NCBI RefSeq assembly: GCF_002734215.1
Contig: NZ_NSEB01000013.1
Coordinates: 1-54,872, forward strand
Length of the DNA stretch: 54,872 nt
Direction: 5' to 3'
From: Fredinandcohnia onubensis
GTDB taxonomy: Bacteria > Bacillota > Bacilli > Bacillales > Bacillaceae_L
Under the pieces are notes generated by a model that saw nothing but the letters and a program-made list of their open reading frames with translations, did no database searches and was not told the DNA's origin. The position numbers were made by a program, and so were the translations under genes. This document shows, piece by piece, positions 43,300 through 53,253 of this stretch; position 1 is the first letter of the stretch, and every line of letters starts with the position of its first letter.

Positions 43300-44310
43300 A
43301 TGAAAAGAAAGTTATTTACATTACTAACTGTTTTATTACTAGCCTTAGTTGGTTGTAGTAGTGAAGGATCTTCAGGAGATGGAGAGCCAGAAAAATTAGA
43401 CAAAATTGTGCTAGCTGATGCTGGTTGGGATAGTATTCGCTTCCATAACAGTATTGCGCAAAGAATCCTTGAAGAAGGATACGGATATGAAACAGAGGTG
43501 ACTGTGGGTTCAACACCTGCAACATTAGAAGGTCTACGTCAAGGTGACATTAATGTCTATATGGAAGTATGGACGGATAATGTCAAAGAGCTTTATAAAG
43601 AAATGACAGATGCTGGAGATATTGAAGAAGTATCTACAAACTTTAATGATAATAGCCAGGGTCTGTATGTTCCGACTTATGTCATTGAAGGGGACGAAGA
43701 AAGAGGAATTGAGCCGTTAGCTCCCGATTTAAAAACGGTTGAGGACTTGAAAAAATACCCTGAGGTGTTCCCAGACCCTGAGGATTCAAGCAAGGGACGT
43801 ATTGTAGGGGCTCCTACTGGTTGGGCAGTTAACGAAACAATGACAGCAAAATACGAAACATATGGATTAGGTGAAACATTTAGCTATATTAGCCCTGGTT
43901 CAGATTCAAGTGCAGTAGCAACGCTTGTTGATGCATATGAAAAAGGTGAAGGTTGGGTTGGATACTATTGGTCTCCAACATGGGTAACTGCAAAATATGA
44001 TCTAACTCTTTTAGAAGAACCGGAATATAACGAAGAACAATGGAACAAAGATTTTGGTACAGCATTCCCACCTAACGATGTTGTTGTAGCTGTTCATAAG
44101 GACATGCCTGAACAAGCACCAGAGGTTGTGGAGTTCCTAAAAAATTACGAAACGAGTAACGACTTAACCGAAGAAGCACTTAACTATATGAATGAGAATG
44201 ATGCTTCAGCCGAAGAGGCTGCAGATTGGTGGATGAAGCAGCACGAAGACATCTGGACTACATGGGTTCCAGAAGATATTGCAGAGAAAGTAAAAAGTTC
44301 ATTAGAGTAA
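43300..44310 (+). CDS. glycine betaine-type ABC transporter binding lipoprotein
   Basis: 336-residue extracytoplasmic receptor of the OpuAC family, lipid-anchored at C19 (lipobox LVGC). The domain runs from KIVLADAGWDSIRFHN to WWMKQHEDIW. The ATG at 43300 has GGGGAG 10 bases upstream; an in-frame TTG at 43270 would add ten residues before the signal peptide. It should take up a compatible solute such as glycine betaine or a related quaternary amine. Order binding protein-permease-ATPase is the reverse of B. subtilis opuA. Confidence 0.87.
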   Translation: MKRKLFTLLTVLLLALVGCSSEGSSGDGEPEKLDKIVLADAGWDSIRFHNSIAQRILEEGYGYETEVTVGSTPATLEGLRQGDINVYMEVWTDNVKELYKEMTDAGDIEEVSTNFNDNSQGLYVPTYVIEGDEERGIEPLAPDLKTVEDLKKYPEVFPDPEDSSKGRIVGAPTGWAVNETMTAKYETYGLGETFSYISPGSDSSAVATLVDAYEKGEGWVGYYWSPTWVTAKYDLTLLEEPEYNEEQWNKDFGTAFPPNDVVVAVHKDMPEQAPEVVEFLKNYETSNDLTEEALNYMNENDASAEEAADWWMKQHEDIWTTWVPEDIAEKVKSSLE

Positions 44311-44382
44311 TAGATTTGTAGTAGTTGGTAACTGCCAACTACTACATTTTTCAAAGATTTTTGTCGAAAAAAAGTGAGGTGA

Positions 44383-45264
44383 ATGGTTACATCATGTAAC
44401 CTGTTTATGGGTAGTTTTCCAGATATACGATGGGAATTTCTAGGTAAATACGTTGAAAAATTTATAAAGTGGATCGATACAACATTCGAAGGGTTTTTTG
44501 ATTTCATACATCTTATCTCCTCTCAAACAATCAATGGAATTGATAGTTTTCTTAGCTTCATTCCGTGGTGGCTCTTCTTAATCATTATTTTCCTTTTAGG
44601 ATGGCGCTTTAAATCAGCTCTTTCCGGTGTATTATATGCATTCTTTATCTTCTTAATTGGAACGTTTGGACTTTGGGATGTATTGATGATCACGATTGCC
44701 ATCGTCTTAACCTCCGTGGTCATATCACTGGTCATCGGGATTCCAGTTGGAGTGTGGATGGCGTTTAGTAAAAAGTTCTCCATCATCATGAGACCAATTC
44801 TAGATGCCATGCAAACAATGCCAAGTTTTGTTTATTTGATTCCGGCTATTTTCTTCTTCAGTCTAGGAAACGTTTCAGCTGTATTTGCGACGTTAATTTA
44901 TGCATTGCCACCAGTTATTCGATTAACTGAGCTCGCAATACGGAATGTTGATGAGGATGTCATTGAATCCGCTCAATCATTTGGTTCTTCGAGATGGCAA
45001 ATGCTCACAAAGGTCCAATTACCACAGGCACTTCCAACGATTATGGCTGGGGTAAACCAAACAACAATGATGGCACTTGCGATGGTTGTTATTGCGTCAA
45101 TGGTAGGTGCAAAGGGACTAGGTGAACAGGTTCTAATTGCGATTAACCGTATTGATATGGCACTCGGATTTGAGGCGGGAATTAGTATTGTGTTTCTAGC
45201 CATTATTATTGACCGCGTGACATCAGGGGTAGCGAATTCCTTCCAGAAACACAGGGGGTCTTAA
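44383..45264 (+). CDS. glycine betaine-type ABC transporter permease
   Basis: 293-residue inner membrane permease of the ProW/OpuAB family: an N-terminal region, about six helices, and the EAA-like loop NVDEDVIESAQSFGSSRWQML. The ATG at 44383 has GAGGTGA almost touching it, so the start may be weak; the next in-frame ATG at 44407 is far from the site. It is followed by the ATPase gene after 2 bases. Confidence 0.88.
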   Translation: MVTSCNLFMGSFPDIRWEFLGKYVEKFIKWIDTTFEGFFDFIHLISSQTINGIDSFLSFIPWWLFLIIIFLLGWRFKSALSGVLYAFFIFLIGTFGLWDVLMITIAIVLTSVVISLVIGIPVGVWMAFSKKFSIIMRPILDAMQTMPSFVYLIPAIFFFSLGNVSAVFATLIYALPPVIRLTELAIRNVDEDVIESAQSFGSSRWQMLTKVQLPQALPTIMAGVNQTTMMALAMVVIASMVGAKGLGEQVLIAINRIDMALGFEAGISIVFLAIIIDRVTSGVANSFQKHRGS

Positions 45265-45266
45265 TC

Positions 45267-46439
45267 ATGGAAACAAAAATTAAAATAGAAAACGTCTCGA
45301 AGATATTTGGTTCGAAACCAAAATCTATCATTCCAATGGTCGAAAAAGGAATGAGTAAAAAAGACATTTTAGAAAAAACAAATCATACCGTTGGTGTTTA
45401 TAACGCATCAATGGACATAAATAAAGGTGAAATCTTTGTTATTATGGGGCTTTCCGGTAGTGGTAAATCTACATTGATTCGCTGCTTTAACCTTTTAAAT
45501 AAACCTACATCTGGATCGATCTATGTAGATGGCGAAGATGTTGTTCGCTATAATTCATCCCAGCTGAAAAAGTTCAGGCAGGAAAAAATTGCAATGGTAT
45601 TTCAGCACTTTGGCTTATTCAGTCACCGCACGGTTCTAGCAAATGTTGAATATGGCCTTGAAATTAAAAATGTCTCAAAAGAAGAACGTAGAGACATTGC
45701 ATTAAAGAATATTGAAAGTGTAGGGTTAAAGGGATATGAAGATAAATACCCAGGTGAACTCTCTGGTGGGATGCAGCAGCGTGTTGGCTTGGCACGTGCG
45801 TTAGCAAATGATCCGGATATTCTATTAATGGATGAACCTTTCAGTGCACTTGACCCACTCATCCGTAGAGAAATGCAACTTGAACTTTTAGAGCTTCAGG
45901 ACAAGCTTCAAAAGACAATCATCTTTATCACGCATGATATCAATGAAGCTTTTAAACTAGGAGATCGAGTTGCGGTCATGAAGGATGGTGTCGTTGAGCA
46001 AATTGGTACACCAGAAGAGATTATTGAGACTCCTGCGAATGACTATATCTCTGAATTTATAAAGGATATTGATCGCTCTAAAGTATTACAAGCAGAGCAT
46101 GTCATGATTAAGTCAAGCGCAATGGTTTCTTTAAAAGATGGGTTACAGGTTGCGGTAAAAGAAATGCAAAAGAATGGTATATCGAGTGTATTCGTTGTAA
46201 ATAAGCATCGACAACTACAAGGAATAGTCACGATTGACGATTGCATTGATGGTATAAAGGAAAAGAAGACACTCACTGATGTGCTTCGAGATGATATCTT
46301 TAAAGTATCAAAGGATGAATATATCCAAGATATTATTCCGAAAGCATTGGAGACAAAGTTCCCACTAGCCGTAGTCGACGAAGATTCTCGACTATTAGGC
46401 ATTATCCTTCGGGTTCATGTTTTATCAAGTTTAGTCTAA
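45267..46439 (+). CDS. glycine betaine-type ABC transporter ATPase with CBS domains
   Basis: 390 residues: ABC domain with GLSGSGKST at 61-69, LSGGMQQRVGLARAL, LLMDEPFSALDP, then two CBS motifs (about 280-390; GISSVFVVNKHRQLQGIVTI). CBS pairs in OpuA-type ATPases sense ionic strength or nucleotides to gate transport. GGGGGTC is upstream inside the permease end. It completes the three-gene operon. Confidence 0.92.
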   Translation: METKIKIENVSKIFGSKPKSIIPMVEKGMSKKDILEKTNHTVGVYNASMDINKGEIFVIMGLSGSGKSTLIRCFNLLNKPTSGSIYVDGEDVVRYNSSQLKKFRQEKIAMVFQHFGLFSHRTVLANVEYGLEIKNVSKEERRDIALKNIESVGLKGYEDKYPGELSGGMQQRVGLARALANDPDILLMDEPFSALDPLIRREMQLELLELQDKLQKTIIFITHDINEAFKLGDRVAVMKDGVVEQIGTPEEIIETPANDYISEFIKDIDRSKVLQAEHVMIKSSAMVSLKDGLQVAVKEMQKNGISSVFVVNKHRQLQGIVTIDDCIDGIKEKKTLTDVLRDDIFKVSKDEYIQDIIPKALETKFPLAVVDEDSRLLGIILRVHVLSSLV

Positions 46440-46455
46440 TAGAATACGAACTTAC

Positions 46456-46495
46456 TATGACTCAGATTATTTTATGAATCTGAGTCATTTTTTTA
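46456..46495 (+). terminator. terminator of the glycine betaine transporter operon
   Basis: ATGACTCAGATT / AATCTGAGTCAT perfect 12-bp stem with an 8-base loop and seven Ts. Confidence 0.93.
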
Positions 46496-46611
46496 TAGTC
46501 ACTTCTAATTTTAAAGGGAAATGTTGGTTAACCATAGAAATCATAATATGGTGGATAGTATAATGGTTACATATATTGTAAGAAGATGCTAGGTAAATAG
46601 GGGGACGGAAA

Positions 46612-47574
46612 ATGGCGCAGCTTGATATGTTACATCCAGTTTTAGGAAAAGTTATTGAAAACATTGAAAAAGTAATGATCGGAAAAAGAGATGTAGCCAC
46701 ACTGAGTTTGGTTGCATTATTGTCAGAGGGACATGTCTTATTAGAGGATGTACCAGGTGTCGGGAAGACCATGATGGTGCGTTCTCTTGCAAAATCAGTG
46801 AGTGCGGAATTCAAGCGGATTCAGTTTACGCCCGACCTATTGCCGTCAGATGTAACTGGAACGTCCATCTATAATCCGAAAGAACTCCAATTTGAGTTCA
46901 GACCGGGTCCAATTATTGGTCATATTGTACTTGCGGACGAAATCAACAGAACCTCTCCGAAGACACAATCTGCCCTACTCGAGGGAATGGAAGAAAGCAG
47001 TATCACTGTTGACGGAGTAACCCGAATGTTACCTAGGCCTTTCTTTGTGATGGCAACCCAAAACCCGATTGAATATGAAGGAACATACCCACTACCAGAA
47101 GCGCAACTTGATCGTTTTCTATTAAAAATGAAAATGGGGTATCCATCCGTTAATGAGGAAATTGAGGTATTGAATCGAGCGGAAAAGTCCAAGCCAATTG
47201 AAAAACTAGAAGCGGTAATTACACTTGAAGAACTCATTTCTCTTCAAAATGAAGCAAAAGAAGTTTATGTAGACCAAACAATTAAAGAATATATTGTAGA
47301 TTTAGTGAGCCGAACGAGAGAGCATAGTTCCGTTTATCTAGGGGCTAGTCCGCGTGGGTCGATTGCATTAATGCGGGCATCTCAGGCCTATGCGTTGATA
47401 CACGGTAGGGATTTTGTGATACCGGATGACATTCAATATCTTGCGTTATATGTTCTTCCACATCGAATCATATTAAAATCAGAAGCAAGATTTGAAGGAA
47501 TGACAACTGAAAAAATAGTAGCGAAAATCATTGAAAGAACACCAATTCCAGTGCAAAGGTCGTTGAATCGTTAA
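46612..47574 (+). CDS. MoxR-family AAA+ ATPase (YeaC-like)
   Basis: 320 residues; Walker A DVPGVGKT near 46-53, Walker B IVLADEINR near 104-112, and ATQNPIEYEGTYPLPEAQLDRF, the MoxR signature. These ATPases act as chaperones or maturation factors with DUF58 proteins. Overlaps the DUF58 gene at its stop (TAATG). The order MoxR-DUF58-transglutaminase-guaA matches yeaC-yeaD-yebA-guaA of B. subtilis. Confidence 0.93.
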   Translation: MAQLDMLHPVLGKVIENIEKVMIGKRDVATLSLVALLSEGHVLLEDVPGVGKTMMVRSLAKSVSAEFKRIQFTPDLLPSDVTGTSIYNPKELQFEFRPGPIIGHIVLADEINRTSPKTQSALLEGMEESSITVDGVTRMLPRPFFVMATQNPIEYEGTYPLPEAQLDRFLLKMKMGYPSVNEEIEVLNRAEKSKPIEKLEAVITLEELISLQNEAKEVYVDQTIKEYIVDLVSRTREHSSVYLGASPRGSIALMRASQAYALIHGRDFVIPDDIQYLALYVLPHRIILKSEARFEGMTTEKIVAKIIERTPIPVQRSLNR

Positions 47575-48791
47575 TGAGGAGACTATTTCGAAAACTAAAA
47601 GAAATGGGGAAACTCGTCAATATTTTTCTTCTGATTGTAGCTACATTTGTATATGCGATGTTTCAAGGTGGGTTCGTAAGCTGGTTTCTATTTTATAGTT
47701 TTATCCCGTTTGGATTGTATTCTTTTGTTCTATCAATCTATCCTCTTAAAGATTTTAAACTGGAACGTCACATCAGCCACAGCGAGTATGTAGCAGGGGA
47801 GGAATTTGAAGCAACGATCTTGATTCGAAGAAATATCCCTTTCCCACTTATGTATCTAATTGTTGAGGAGCTTCTTCCACCTCAATTGAAAAAATATGAA
47901 GAATCTAAACAATCAAAGGTTATCCTGTTCCCTTGGTTTAAGCGGGAGTTAACTTACAAATACAAGTTTGACTCAGTCCCGCGGGGGGAGCATCTCTTAG
48001 AGGGAATCCGAATGAAGACAGGAGATTTATTCGGACTTATTGAAAAAGAAGCTGTTGCGCCAGTACGTGACCAGTTTTTAGTATATCCACAGTACGTAGA
48101 TATGGTATACCGACAACAGGAAAGTCGCTTTGAACAGGGGATGACTTCCTCAAACGTAAGATTACAGCGGGATACAGCAATTGCAATCGGTGTACGGGAA
48201 TATACACCTGGTGACCGATTCTCATGGATTGATTGGAAGGCATCGGCTAGACGAAATGGAATTATGACGAAAGAATTTGAGCAGCAGCAAAGCCATGATG
48301 TTGTTTTATTTATGGATCGATCCGAATCAGTCCATTTTGAACAGATTGTAACCTTTACAGCCTCACTTACGAAAGCAATATTAAGAAAAGGGGCACAGGT
48401 TTCATTTATCTCGGTTGGAGAAGACCAAGCTATCTTCCCGTTAAAAAATGGAGAATCCCAGCAACAAGCAATCTATCACCACCTTGCGAAAGTAAAAGAC
48501 AATAGTCCACTATCATTTTCGCAAATTGTGGAATCAGAAATCAAAAAAAATTACCAACCTGTAACTTTCATGCTAGTCACAAGTGAATTAAGTCAGGATA
48601 CGATTCATTTAGTGGGCAGGTTTTCGATGCGAAACGCTGACTTACAGCTTTTTGTGGTGAAAGAAAGAGGAACCCAGCTGACGCAAGAAGAGTTTGGTGT
48701 CCTTGAAGCAATCAGAAAGCATCAAGTTTTTGCAAAAGTTGTTTATGAAGGACAATTTACCGAAGTATTTAATGAGGTGAGGAAATCATGA
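47574..48791 (+). CDS. DUF58 protein (YeaD-like)
   Basis: 405 residues. Two membrane helices near the N-terminus (about 16-58), then a cytoplasmic or extracytoplasmic domain with the DUF58 motif YTPGDRFSWIDWKASAR and a von Willebrand A-like fold (VVLFMDRSES). Partner of MoxR ATPases. Overlaps the next gene by 4 bases. Confidence 0.9.
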   Translation: MRRLFRKLKEMGKLVNIFLLIVATFVYAMFQGGFVSWFLFYSFIPFGLYSFVLSIYPLKDFKLERHISHSEYVAGEEFEATILIRRNIPFPLMYLIVEELLPPQLKKYEESKQSKVILFPWFKRELTYKYKFDSVPRGEHLLEGIRMKTGDLFGLIEKEAVAPVRDQFLVYPQYVDMVYRQQESRFEQGMTSSNVRLQRDTAIAIGVREYTPGDRFSWIDWKASARRNGIMTKEFEQQQSHDVVLFMDRSESVHFEQIVTFTASLTKAILRKGAQVSFISVGEDQAIFPLKNGESQQQAIYHHLAKVKDNSPLSFSQIVESEIKKNYQPVTFMLVTSELSQDTIHLVGRFSMRNADLQLFVVKERGTQLTQEEFGVLEAIRKHQVFAKVVYEGQFTEVFNEVRKS

Positions 48792-50965
48792 AGCCTAAAA
48801 TTCCAGCAAAACGTGATGTTCGAAACCTATTATTAAATATATTTGGTTTTCTCTTGCTTTGGGAATGGTTAAGGCCCCTTGAAACTGTGACAGATACAAA
48901 GGAAACTGCAGGGTTTGTCATTTTCATTGGTGTCAGCTTTCTATTGTTATATCTGCGAGTGCCGTTTGTGTTTAGTGCATTGATTAAAATTTTCCTTATT
49001 TTATATATGATTCACTCTTTGTATTTTAAATATGATTTTTTAGATTCAACATGGTTAGGTATTTTTATTAGTGATTTTATGAAAAACATCGGGCTTATGT
49101 TCCAAGCGAATTGGTTGGGGATGACGCCGATCTTTCGGACGATTCTCTTTTTCATATTACTTTGGTTAATGAGTTATTTGCTTCATTATTGGTTTACTCA
49201 TCAAAAAAGAATACTTCTGTTTTTCGTATTAACGATCGTTTATATCACGGTGATTGATACATTTAGCCCATATGATGCAAAAGCAGCCATTATTCGAACG
49301 GTCTTTATTGGATTTTTTATGCTCGGAATTTTACAATTTGAGCGTTTAAAGGATAAAGAGCTTTCTAAACATGTAAACATCGGGAAAAAATGGGCGATAC
49401 CATTAGCCATTTTTATTTTGTTTTCTACATTTATTGGTTATGTTTCACCGAAAGCATCTCCTCAGTGGCCCGACCCAGTTCCATTTTTAAAGGGATACGG
49501 GCAAGAAAATACGAACGGCTCCATCAATGGAGTAAAGAAAATTGGATATGGAACCAATGATCAAAATCTAGGTGGGCCATTTATCGCAGATGATACAGTT
49601 GTGTTTACCGCTGAGACAGAAAAACGCCATTATTGGCGAGTTGAATCTAAGGATACCTACACAGGGAAGGGTTGGAAATTATCTGGTCAAGCCGACAAAG
49701 AAACCTTTAATGTTGAAAATACCGTGTTGAATTGGTACGAGCCAAAAACCGAGGTTGAGGAATTCGAAACCGAGATTCAGATGGATTTAAAGTATTCCCA
49801 TATCGTGTATCCATTAGGGTTAACGTCAGTTGAGACAGCCCCAGATATTTATTTTAGCGTAAACCCATTATCCGAAAAAATTTCGACTTTAAGAGGCGAT
49901 GATGAAGTCAAATTGGATAGCTATACCCTGAATTATCAGTATCCGAAATACTATATTAACCATTTAAAAGAGATCAAACAGCCGGGTGGCCTTGAGCAGG
50001 ATAACGGCTTTAAAGAAAGATATACTCAATTACCTGATGACCTTCCTGAACGTGTAAAAGAACTTGCAGTAGAAATCACGAACTCACAGACGAATCGGTA
50101 CGATAAAGTAAAGGCAGTCGAAGGCTATTTCCAAGCCAATGGATTTGCGTATGATACGCAAAATGTGGCCATTCCAACAGCGGATGAGGACTATGTCGAT
50201 CAGTTCTTGTTTGATACAAAAATAGGCTATTGTGATAACTTTTCAACATCCATGGTTGTCCTATTACGTGCAGTTGATATACCGGCAAGATGGGTAAAAG
50301 GCTATACAGAAGGGCAACGAGTGGAATTAAATTCATATGAAATCACAAACAATAATGCACACTCCTGGGTTGAGGTATACTTTCCGGAATTTGGATGGGT
50401 TCCATTTGAGCCAACAAAAGGATTTAGTAACTCAAATCTATTTTCCTATGATCTATCAACGACAGGAAATACAAACAGTCAAACGCCACAAACTTCACCA
50501 GAGGTAGTCCCTGAAGAAGAAGAGGTTGAAGAAACTGTTGCTAAGCCTAAGTCAGAAGAGAAGGAAACGAGCATCTTTGATACAATAGCAGATACGTTCT
50601 CATGGAAATATGTGCTGATATTCTTATTAAGCATCTCTTTGATAGTTTATCTCGTATTTCAGACTCGAAAAAGATGGATCCCATATCTTTATATTTGGCT
50701 ATACAAAAATGCAAAAGATGAAGAGGCATATTTTAAAGCCTATAATGCCTTGTTAAAACAATTGTCACGAGTAGGCTTCCCGAGAAGAGAAGGGCAAACC
50801 TTAAGGGAATACTCTGTTCAAGTTGATAAGTTTTATAAAGGACATGAAATGGAGCAATTAACGTTAAACTATGAACGTGCCCTATACCGCAAAGATAATG
50901 CTGCTGTAGAATGGGAAAAGTCAGTTGAATTATGGGAAAATTTAATTAAAAAGATATCATCTTGA
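48788..50965 (+). CDS. membrane-bound transglutaminase-like protein (YebA-like)
   Basis: 725 residues: six N-terminal membrane helices, an extracytoplasmic transglutaminase domain with C482 (IGYCDNFSTS) and H525 (NNAHSWVEVYF), a FEPTKG motif, an acidic linker, one C-terminal helix (about 597-617) and a DUF4129-like tail. A Glu takes the place of the usual third-residue Asp in the FEPT segment. The activity (cross-linking or proteolysis) is not known. ATGA overlap with DUF58. Confidence 0.9.
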   Translation: MKPKIPAKRDVRNLLLNIFGFLLLWEWLRPLETVTDTKETAGFVIFIGVSFLLLYLRVPFVFSALIKIFLILYMIHSLYFKYDFLDSTWLGIFISDFMKNIGLMFQANWLGMTPIFRTILFFILLWLMSYLLHYWFTHQKRILLFFVLTIVYITVIDTFSPYDAKAAIIRTVFIGFFMLGILQFERLKDKELSKHVNIGKKWAIPLAIFILFSTFIGYVSPKASPQWPDPVPFLKGYGQENTNGSINGVKKIGYGTNDQNLGGPFIADDTVVFTAETEKRHYWRVESKDTYTGKGWKLSGQADKETFNVENTVLNWYEPKTEVEEFETEIQMDLKYSHIVYPLGLTSVETAPDIYFSVNPLSEKISTLRGDDEVKLDSYTLNYQYPKYYINHLKEIKQPGGLEQDNGFKERYTQLPDDLPERVKELAVEITNSQTNRYDKVKAVEGYFQANGFAYDTQNVAIPTADEDYVDQFLFDTKIGYCDNFSTSMVVLLRAVDIPARWVKGYTEGQRVELNSYEITNNNAHSWVEVYFPEFGWVPFEPTKGFSNSNLFSYDLSTTGNTNSQTPQTSPEVVPEEEEVEETVAKPKSEEKETSIFDTIADTFSWKYVLIFLLSISLIVYLVFQTRKRWIPYLYIWLYKNAKDEEAYFKAYNALLKQLSRVGFPRREGQTLREYSVQVDKFYKGHEMEQLTLNYERALYRKDNAAVEWEKSVELWENLIKKISS

Positions 50966-50980
50966 CCAATAGGTACCTGG

Positions 50981-51009
50981 TTGATAGAATTAAAACACAA
51001 TTTTAATAG
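50981..51009 (+). promoter_or_regulatory. guaA promoter
   Basis: TTGATA (50981-50986), 17-base spacer, TAATAG (51004-51009), just upstream of the aptamer. Confidence 0.6.
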
Positions 51010-51014
51010 AAGTA

Positions 51015-51087
51015 TCCTTCGTATATCCTCGATAATATGGATCGAAAGTTTCTACCGGGCCACCGTAAATGGTCTGACTATGAAGGC
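51015..51087 (+). promoter_or_regulatory. guanine riboswitch, guaA leader
   Basis: Purine aptamer with P1 CCTTC (51016-51020) / GAAGG (51082-51086), AATATGGATCGAAAGTTTCT core, and C at 51078 in CTGACTATG, giving guanine specificity. AAGGCAG (51083-51089) can pair with CTGCCTT (51120-51126), the antiterminator, which competes with both P1 and the terminator. Confidence 0.92.
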
Positions 51088-51112
51088 AGTTATTCTATTT
51101 AAGTACGTGACC

Positions 51113-51151
51113 TAGAATTCTGCCTTTATTAGGTGGAATTCTATTTTTTTT
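51113..51151 (+). terminator. riboswitch-controlled terminator (guaA)
   Basis: TAGAATTC / GAATTCTA arms with inner CCT/AGG pairing and eight Ts. Its 5' arm overlaps the antiterminator pairing partner. Confidence 0.88.
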
Positions 51152-51180
51152 ACCTTTACTCAGTACCAAAGGTAAAAAAG

Positions 51181-51326
51181 CCTCCGGCGGATGCCACAGA
51201 TTTTCAAAGGTAAGTTTTCGAGCTTAGGATCAAAGACTAAGGGCGCCACATCCTGTGGCAACGTCTTTGTGACCCACCTCGTGTGGGCCTAAAAAATCTG
51301 GGCGCAAATTCGCCTTGGCGAATTTG
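51181..51326 (+). other. large structured element in the guaA leader
   Basis: Nested inverted repeats: CAGATTTT (51197) / AAAATCTG (51293); AAAGAC (51232) / GTCTTT (51263) enclosing GCCACA-TCC-TGTGGC (51245-51259); CCCAC (51273) / GTGGG (51283); and a perfect 10-bp CAAATTCGCC / GGCGAATTTG (51305-51326). Higher GC than its surroundings. No T run, no ORF. It may be an inserted repeat element or a second RNA regulator. Confidence 0.7.
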
Positions 51327-51376
51327 ATATGCATAATATCTGGTGGGTATATTACAAAATATAACGAGGTGATTTT

Positions 51377-52915
51377 GTGGATAACGTTCAAGAAATGATA
51401 GTTGTTTTAGATTTCGGTAGTCAATACAATCAATTAATTACTCGAAGAATCCGTGAATTTGGTGTTTATAGTGAACTCCATCCTCACACAATGACAGTTG
51501 AAGAAATTAAAGCAATGCAACCAAAGGGAATTATATTATCTGGTGGACCGAATAGTGTGTACGATGAAAACTCATTCAGATGCGATGAGAAAATTTTCGA
51601 TTTAGGTATTCCTGTGTTAGGAATTTGCTACGGAATGCAACTCATGACACAACATTTCGGAGGCCGTGTAGAAAAGGCACATAATCGTGAGTACGGAAAA
51701 GCAACGATTACTGTTCAAAATGAATCAGCACTTTTTGCAAATATCCCAAATGAGCAAGTAGTTTGGATGAGCCACGGAGATTTAGTAGTTGAAACGCCAG
51801 AAGGCTTTTCAGTTGATGCAGTTAGCCCATCTTGCCCAATTTCAGCTATGAGTGATGAATCTCGTAAATTATATGGTGTTCAGTTCCACCCAGAAGTACG
51901 CCATTCAGTATACGGAAATGATCTTCTTAAAAACTTTGTTTTTGGTGCTTGCGGATGTTCAGAAAGCTGGTCAATGGAAAACTTCATTGAAATTGAAATG
52001 GAAAAAATCCGTCAAACAGTTGGCGATAAAAAAGTTCTTTGCGCACTTAGTGGTGGAGTAGATTCTTCAGTTGTCGCTGTTTTAATTCATAAAGCAATAG
52101 GCGACCAATTAACATGTATGTTCGTTGATCATGGCTTGCTTCGTAAGGGAGAAGCTGAAAGTGTTATGAAGACTTTTACAGAAGGCTTCCATATGAATGT
52201 CATTAAAATCGATGCAAAGGATCGCTTCTTAAGTAAATTAAAAGGTGTAAGCGACCCAGAACAAAAACGTAAAATTATCGGTAATGAGTTTATCTATGTG
52301 TTTGATGATGAAGCTGCAAAGCTAGAAGGAATCGACTTCCTAGCACAAGGCACTCTTTATACAGATATTATTGAAAGTGGAACTGCTACTGCACAAACAA
52401 TCAAATCACATCACAATGTTGGTGGATTACCAGAAGATATGCAGTTCAAATTAATTGAACCACTTAATGCTTTATTTAAAGATGAGGTACGTGCACTTGG
52501 AACGGAACTCGGTATTCCAGATGAAATCGTATGGCGCCAACCATTCCCAGGACCTGGACTAGGCATTCGTGTTTTAGGTGAGATATCCGATGATAAACTG
52601 GAGATTGTTCGTGAATCAGATTACATCTTACGAGAAGAAATCCGAAAAGCAGGCCTAGAGCGTGAAATTTGGCAATACTTCACTGTTCTTCCTGATATCC
52701 GAAGTGTTGGTGTAATGGGTGATGCAAGAACATATGACTACACAATTGGTATTCGTGCCGTGACTTCAATTGATGGAATGACTTCAGACTGGGCTCGTAT
52801 CCCTTGGGACGTACTCGAAGTCATTTCAACAAGAATTGTAAATGAAGTAAATCATGTAAACAGAGTTGTGTATGATATTACAAGCAAGCCACCAGCAACA
52901 ATTGAATGGGAATAA
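51377..52915 (+). CDS. guaA: GMP synthase (glutamine-hydrolysing)
   Basis: 512-residue enzyme converting XMP, glutamine and ATP to GMP. Class I amidotransferase domain with C84 in LGICYGMQ and FHPE, then an ATP pyrophosphatase domain with SGGVDSSV and a C-terminal dimerization domain ending TIEWE. GTG start with GAGGTGA 6 bases upstream. Controlled by the guanine riboswitch, so GMP synthesis falls when guanine is plentiful. Confidence 0.97.
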   Translation: MDNVQEMIVVLDFGSQYNQLITRRIREFGVYSELHPHTMTVEEIKAMQPKGIILSGGPNSVYDENSFRCDEKIFDLGIPVLGICYGMQLMTQHFGGRVEKAHNREYGKATITVQNESALFANIPNEQVVWMSHGDLVVETPEGFSVDAVSPSCPISAMSDESRKLYGVQFHPEVRHSVYGNDLLKNFVFGACGCSESWSMENFIEIEMEKIRQTVGDKKVLCALSGGVDSSVVAVLIHKAIGDQLTCMFVDHGLLRKGEAESVMKTFTEGFHMNVIKIDAKDRFLSKLKGVSDPEQKRKIIGNEFIYVFDDEAAKLEGIDFLAQGTLYTDIIESGTATAQTIKSHHNVGGLPEDMQFKLIEPLNALFKDEVRALGTELGIPDEIVWRQPFPGPGLGIRVLGEISDDKLEIVRESDYILREEIRKAGLEREIWQYFTVLPDIRSVGVMGDARTYDYTIGIRAVTSIDGMTSDWARIPWDVLEVISTRIVNEVNHVNRVVYDITSKPPATIEWE

Positions 52916-52961
52916 TACACGAACGATATAAAATGAATTTAAATTAATGTTCGTTTTTAGG

Positions 52962-52990
52962 TTGACTCTCTAGGTACATTGTCATATAAT
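52962..52990 (+). promoter_or_regulatory. pbuG promoter
   Basis: TTGACT (52962-52967) and a perfect TATAAT (52985-52990), spaced 17. Confidence 0.82.
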
Positions 52991-53017
52991 AAAGTCGAAA
53001 TCAGATTTTGTTGAAAT

Positions 53018-53090
53018 ACGTCGTATAATCTTGGGAATATGGCCCAAAAGTTTCTACCAGGCTACCGTAAATTAGCTTGACTACGAGGTA
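53018..53090 (+). promoter_or_regulatory. guanine riboswitch, pbuG leader
   Basis: P1 TCGTA (53021-53025) / TACGA (53082-53086), GAATATGGCCC and GTTTCTACC core segments, and C at 53081 in GACTACG, so the ligand is guanine. Same class as the two other riboswitches in the window. Confidence 0.93.
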
Positions 53091-53153
53091 TAACTGATAA
53101 TGGAGAGTGTCAATTAACTATGATTCTCCTTTTCTATCGTTATCCTTGATGTC

Positions 53154-53186
53154 AAGCGCTTCAGATATTAATCTGGGGCGCTTTTA
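53154..53186 (+). terminator. riboswitch-controlled terminator (pbuG)
   Basis: AAGCGC-TT-CAGAT / ATCTG-GG-GCGCTT stem with a short loop and TTTT; 64 bases after the aptamer. Confidence 0.85.
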
Positions 53187-53253
53187 TGCGTCTGTTACCA
53201 AATCGAAGCTCTTAAGTACGACGATATGGATCAAAGGGAGAGGGAATCTATTT

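Noticed and set aside
51376-51384. Perfect DnaA box at the guaA start codon
   Set aside because: A single TGTGGATAA formed by the start codon and following codons, with no other boxes nearby; most likely chance.
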